DNA of 6,881 nt. Origin: WGOA01 sp964429745 (GTDB lineage: Bacteria > Bacteroidota > Bacteroidia > Chitinophagales > BACL12). Below, piece by piece: positions 5,798 to 6,881 of this stretch (position 1 is its first letter; the number at the start of each line of letters is the position of its first letter). A program made the position numbers and the translations under genes. The notes beneath the pieces are model-generated. The model was not told the DNA's origin. It was given only the letters and a program-made list of their open reading frames with translations, and searched no databases. The DNA lies in NCBI GenBank assembly GCA_964429745.1, contig CAYSDI010000131.1:1-6881 (forward strand), read 5' to 3'.

Positions 5798-6881
5798 GGC
5801 CGGGCGTTTTTAGCGGCAATTTCGGGCGAAGGGCGCACCAGCGCGAGCACCTCTTCGGCTATTTGACGAGTGGCATCGGGCCTGGCGAGCTCGCGAATTC
5901 TTTTGGATAACTCCTGGCTGGCCTGCGGGTCGCCGACCAGATTCAAAATGGCGGGGATCAACCGCTTGGAAGCTTCTGCGTCGCGGATAAGCACGGCTGC
6001 TTTTCGGGCTACAAGCGCCTGCACATTCTTAGTCTGGTGGTCTTCGGCCACGTTTGGCGAAGGCAACAAAATGACCGGCTTGCCGACAATGCACAGTTCC
6101 GAAATGGTGCCCCCCGCCCGCGATACAATCCAATCCGCGGCGGCGTACGCCGCATCCATACGGCGGACAAAATCTAAAACGCGCACGCTCGGTGAATCCA
6201 GCGATTGATAGGCCGCGCGGTAGGTCTTTCCGGTTTGCCAGATGAGCTGCAAACCGGCCGCCAGGAGTTGGTCTAAACCGGCGGCAATGGCTTGGTTGAT
6301 GACCCTGGCCCCCAGGCTGCCGCCGGTGATGAACAGGGTTTTGCGCGAAGGGTCTAAGTCAAATTCACGAAGGGCTTCCTCGCGGTTCATGGCCGGGCCG
6401 GCAATGGTGTCGCGCACCGGATTCCCCGTAAGCACCAAGCGATCGGCGGGAAACCATTGTTCCATGCCTTCAAAGGCCACACAAATTTTCCGAGCCTTTT
6501 TGCCCAGTAAGCGATTGGTTACGCCCGGGTAGGAATTCTGTTCTTGCAACACCGTCGGGATGCCCTGCCACTGCGCAACGCGCAAAACCGGACCGCTGGC
6601 ATAGCCCCCTGTTCCTATGGCAACCTGCGGCTGGAACTCGCGGACTACTTGCCAGGCTTTGAAAAGGCTGCTCAACAATCGGAAGGGAAACAAGAGATTT
6701 TGCGCCGTGAGCCTGCGCTGAAAACCGGCCACATCCAATCCCACGATCCGGTAGCCAGCCTCCGGCACCTTGTCCATTTCCATGCGGCCTTTGGCCCCGA
6801 CAAAAAGGAACTCGATGCCTGGTTCGCGCCGCTTCAATTCACCTGCAATGGCCAGTGCGGGGAATACATGCCCCCCCGTTC
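5794..6881 (-). CDS. murG: Undecaprenyldiphospho-muramoylpentapeptide beta-N-acetylglucosaminyltransferase MurG, 5' end beyond window
   Basis: MurG is the peripheral membrane GT-B glycosyltransferase that moves GlcNAc from UDP-GlcNAc onto lipid I, producing lipid II. The frame stays open to the right edge, where it reads TGGHVFPALAIAGELKRREP. This is the MurG N-terminal glycine loop lacking about the first 10 residues (usually M-x-VIISGGG-like). A TTG at 6837 is therefore an internal Leu codon and not the start. In visible numbering (361 residues): second glycine loop GTGGYASGP (89-97), acceptor-side EQN (113-115), domain linker around GNPVR (about 152-156), third loop TGGSLGA (185-191), UDP-GlcNAc site SRAGGTISEL (253-262) and NVAEDHQTKN (276-285). 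All expected motifs are present and length is normal. A run of seven C (6871-6877) near the edge encodes the conserved Gly pair and does not break the frame. ftsW is the usual gene just upstream in Bacteroidota but lies outside the window. Confidence 0.97.
   Translation of the reverse strand, partial: TGGHVFPALAIAGELKRREPGIEFLFVGAKGRMEMDKVPEAGYRIVGLDVAGFQRRLTAQNLLFPFRLLSSLFKAWQVVREFQPQVAIGTGGYASGPVLRVAQWQGIPTVLQEQNSYPGVTNRLLGKKARKICVAFEGMEQWFPADRLVLTGNPVRDTIAGPAMNREEALREFDLDPSRKTLFITGGSLGARVINQAIAAGLDQLLAAGLQLIWQTGKTYRAAYQSLDSPSVRVLDFVRRMDAAYAAADWIVSRAGGTISELCIVGKPVILLPSPNVAEDHQTKNVQALVARKAAVLIRDAEASKRLIPAILNLVGDPQASQELSKRIRELARPDATRQIAEEVLALVRPSPEIAAKNARP

Noticed and set aside
6835..6837. 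TTG as the start of murG
   Set aside because: The frame continues upstream into TGGHVFPALAIAGE, the conserved MurG glycine loop, so the TTG is an internal Leu codon and the gene is cut by the window edge.

Overview
The window is a stretch of a bacterial division and cell-wall (dcw) cluster. All genes lie on the minus strand, read right to left in the order murG - murC - ftsQ - ftsA - ftsZ. This order, the single-pass FtsQ of about 260 residues, the FtsA and FtsZ sequence style, and the lack of Shine-Dalgarno sequences before ftsQ, ftsA and ftsZ all suggest Bacteroidota. A Saprospiria- or Chitinophagia-like lineage with moderately high GC is my best guess, but this rests on recognition and not on a search. 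The two end genes are cut by the window: murG lacks roughly its first 10 codons at the right edge, and ftsZ is still open at the left edge.

Right part (4418-6881): murG and murC overlap by 4 bases. MurG makes lipid II from lipid I at the inner membrane face. MurC adds the first amino acid, L-alanine, to UDP-MurNAc in the cytoplasm. Middle (2071-4386): ftsQ encodes a bitopic divisome protein with a periplasmic POTRA and beta domain. It is followed by ftsA, the actin-like membrane tether of the Z-ring. Left (1-1982): ftsZ, the tubulin-like ring GTPase. Intergenic gaps are short (31, 48 and 88 bases), with no terminator or clear promoter inside, so the set reads as one operon linking precursor synthesis to the division machine. 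No stretch over 300 bases lacks a gene.

No new system is visible; the gene content is ordinary. The unusual part is the disordered tails of the two ring proteins. FtsZ has a folded domain of about 316 residues followed by at least 345 residues of low-complexity tail. That tail includes a 39-residue acidic block and tandem Pro/Val/Gln repeats running off the window. FtsA carries an Asn/Gly repeat between its actin-like core and its C-terminal membrane helix. A 100-N assembly gap sits inside that repeat, so its real length is unknown.
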